From: Pseudoalteromonas phenolica
Lineage (GTDB): Bacteria; Pseudomonadota; Gammaproteobacteria; Enterobacterales; Alteromonadaceae
Assembly: GCF_001444405.1 (NCBI RefSeq)
Contig: NZ_CP013188.1
Location: 806,001-870,000, forward strand
Direction: 5' to 3'
Length of the DNA: 64,000 bases
Shown here: piece by piece, positions 62,377 through 64,000 of the stretch
Numbering within the stretch: position 1 is the stretch's first letter
How the letters are laid out: each line of letters opens with the position of its first letter
Notes under the pieces: generated by a model
What the model was told of the DNA's origin: nothing
Seen by the model: the letters and a program-made list of their open reading frames with translations, nothing else
Databases searched by the model: none
Position numbers and translations under genes: made by a program

Positions 62377-63552
62377 ATGAAAATAATCAACACTTTAATA
62401 CCTACAACAATTGCAGTCGTGCTAAGCCTTTTATTATCAAGTTGTGGTGGCGGCGGCTCTGACAAGAAAACACCTACGACATCGCCAACAACAGATCAAG
62501 GAAATGGATCAACAGATAACTCCAGTAAATTAACTGAAACACAAGCACTTGAAAAAATAACATCAGTATTAGTAGATGATGTTATCTTACCGAGTTATCA
62601 ACTTATGCTGACCGAAAGCGAAGCCCTTCAAAATACAACAAGTGAAGTGTGTAAGAAGTCGGAGTTTACAGAAGCAGACTTAACGAACTTGCAAATAGCT
62701 TGGAACAAAACCAATAGTGCATGGCAGGTAGCGCGAACCATTAAGTTTGGTCCTATATCAGACACTTATATTTACTCACAAATTCAGTATATGCCAATTG
62801 AAGCAACTAAAATAGCTAACGATGTTGAATCTATTCTTACTGAAGGTGAAACATTTGAAAATGGTTTTCCCAGTTCAAAGCATCAACTTCAAGGGTTGCC
62901 TGCATTTGAATATGTTGTCTTTAATCAAGATGAAGCTAATGCATTTCTTTCATCTCAAAACCAAGGCCAACGCTGTGCATATTTAAATGTGATTGCAAAT
63001 AACACAGTAACACTGATGGATGAAGTAGTTACAAAGTGGCAAGGTGAGTATGGCGAACAATTCAAGGCTGGTACAGGAAGTTTTAGCGGCCATAAAGGCG
63101 CTATCGAAAAGTACTTAACCTTTTGGTTTGAATACCTAGAACTTATAAATGACGAAAAAATTAAATCACCGTTAGGTGAAATTTTACCTGGTAACCCTGA
63201 ACGATTAGAAAGCGCTTTTGCACATGTTTCAGTTAAAAATATACAAACCAATATAACTGCTTTAGAACAACAGTTTAATGGTGCGACAGAGTTTGGCTTC
63301 GATGATTTATTAGTTGAAGTACATGACCGAGAAGATGTTAAAGATGAAATTTCTTTGCACTTTAAAGCTGTTCATGCAGCACTTGGTCTTATTGAAAATG
63401 AAACTTTGGCTAATTTAATCACTACTGAAACTGGTAGAGTAAAGCTCAACGAAGTTAGTACTTCGATTTCTGAACTTCGAGCAATAATGGCATCTGATTT
63501 TGTTCAAGTAACCGACTTAGCACCCGGTTTTAACACCAACGATGGTGATTAA
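62377..63552 (+). CDS. Imelysin-family lipoprotein (copy 2)
   Basis: 391 residues. Lipobox LLSSC followed by Gly/Ser/Thr linker, then imelysin fold (LQIAWNKTNSAWQVARTIKFGPI). The site equivalent to GxHxxE reads GLPAFEYVVF, so the His is replaced by Pro while the Glu is kept. This variant class sits as the partner of the GxHxxE type in such clusters. 12 bp after the second DUF1111 gene, so the same operon. Confidence 0.87.
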   Translation: MKIINTLIPTTIAVVLSLLLSSCGGGGSDKKTPTTSPTTDQGNGSTDNSSKLTETQALEKITSVLVDDVILPSYQLMLTESEALQNTTSEVCKKSEFTEADLTNLQIAWNKTNSAWQVARTIKFGPISDTYIYSQIQYMPIEATKIANDVESILTEGETFENGFPSSKHQLQGLPAFEYVVFNQDEANAFLSSQNQGQRCAYLNVIANNTVTLMDEVVTKWQGEYGEQFKAGTGSFSGHKGAIEKYLTFWFEYLELINDEKIKSPLGEILPGNPERLESAFAHVSVKNIQTNITALEQQFNGATEFGFDDLLVEVHDREDVKDEISLHFKAVHAALGLIENETLANLITTETGRVKLNEVSTSISELRAIMASDFVQVTDLAPGFNTNDGD

Positions 63553-63564
63553 TAGAGTGACGTT

Positions 63565-64000
63565 ATGAATCGACGTAGTTTTATAAAAGGCGCGATAGCA
63601 TTAAGCGCATGTTCGTCTTTAATGCCATGGCTGTCGGCGTGTTCTGTATCGGCGAAAACCTTGTTTGCGAGTGCGTTTACAGATAAAGCAAACCGACATT
63701 ATGTTGGTTGGTTTGACGAGCAAGGTCATTTACATGGTCGCGTTGAGATCTCTGAGCGTGCTCACGATTTAGCGTATATTCAATCGCAAAATCGAATAAT
63801 CGCATTTGCTCGAAGACCCGGCGTCAAGTTGCACGTTATTGATGTCGCATCGAAGTTGGTGGTTAAAGAAATTGACGCCCAGCCTAAGCATCACTTTTTT
63901 GGTCATGGTGAATTAAATGCTGATGAAAGTTTATTGTTCACTACAGAAAACTACTTTGATGAACATATGACAGAGCGAGAAGGTTTAATCACCGTTCGAG
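63565..64000 (+). CDS. DUF1513 protein with Tat signal (3' partial)
   Basis: Starts ATG at 63565, 12 bp after the imelysin stop, and is open to the right edge. The N terminus NRRSFIKGA is a twin-arginine signal, followed by a hydrophobic stretch with LSACSV. The body begins with HYVGWFDEQG and PKHHFFGHGELNADESLLFTTEN, the DUF1513 pattern (propeller-like). Last member of the imelysin cluster; expected total near 360 residues, so about 60 percent is missing. Confidence 0.87.
   Translation, partial: MNRRSFIKGAIALSACSSLMPWLSACSVSAKTLFASAFTDKANRHYVGWFDEQGHLHGRVEISERAHDLAYIQSQNRIIAFARRPGVKLHVIDVASKLVVKEIDAQPKHHFFGHGELNADESLLFTTENYFDEHMTEREGLITVR

Noticed and set aside
1..64000. tRNA, rRNA, riboswitch or prophage genes
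   Set aside because: No cloverleaf-like tRNA sequence, rRNA segment, integrase or phage structural gene was recognised in reading; a tRNAscan and Rfam search would be decisive.

Overview
The window looks like chromosome of a marine gammaproteobacterium of the Alteromonadales, most likely Pseudoalteromonas or a close relative. The reasons are the AT-rich gene-dense sequence, many TonB-dependent receptors, CadC-like membrane regulators with propeller domains, and protein matches to gammaproteobacterial PepD, RlmF, YqjG, YhaJ and CusA. This assignment is inference from protein style; no rRNA or tRNA gene is present to anchor it.

Layout. 1-3.4 kb: the end of a CusA-type Cu/Ag efflux pump and a small secreted protein. 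3.4-7.7 kb: a leftward response regulator, sensor kinase and TonB receptor unit arranged like Pseudomonas pfeR-pfeS-pfeA. 7.9-11.2 kb: a LysE-type exporter and a YhaJ-like regulator divergent from DoxX (YqjF-like) and the glutathionyl-hydroquinone reductase YqjG, a quinone/electrophile stress module. 11.5-14.3 kb: accessory genes (a methyltransferase, an HNH nuclease fused to a UmuD-like domain, a ricin-type lectin). 14.4-21.3 kb: membrane-bound regulators, a DUF5916 outer-membrane protein and an anchored metallopeptidase-like protein. 21.6-23.9 kb: a Fur-box-preceded DUF3649/PepSY/DUF3325 operon.

24.1-31 kb is the most unusual stretch. It holds a second CadC-like propeller regulator, a 61-residue peptide gene resembling a modified-peptide precursor, a tandem array of twenty-four 20-bp units, a terminator, two tandem paralogous lipoprotein propellers and a membrane NERD-like protein that lacks the usual catalytic residues. 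31-39.5 kb: a cation diffusion facilitator, a hybrid sensor kinase and a 1498-residue Reg_prop/PAS/GGDEF/EAL protein. 39.7-52.2 kb: mostly housekeeping genes (bfd, tdk, rlmF, an M17 aminopeptidase, pepD, a KAS III homologue) with a TPR-sulfotransferase and a large TonB receptor. 52.3-57.2 kb: a RegB/RegA-like two-component system, small membrane proteins and another TonB receptor. 57.7 kb to the end: an iron-type cluster of imelysin, two DUF1111 di-haem proteins, a second imelysin and the start of a Tat-exported DUF1513 protein.

Iron is the common thread: Fur-like boxes precede the PepSY operon, bfd and the imelysin cluster, and an (A/T)TGCAAAT motif recurs in front of five iron- or receptor-related units. 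The best candidates for something new are the HNH/UmuD-like fusion at 12.2-13.7 kb and the peptide plus repeat-array locus at 24.1-27.4 kb.
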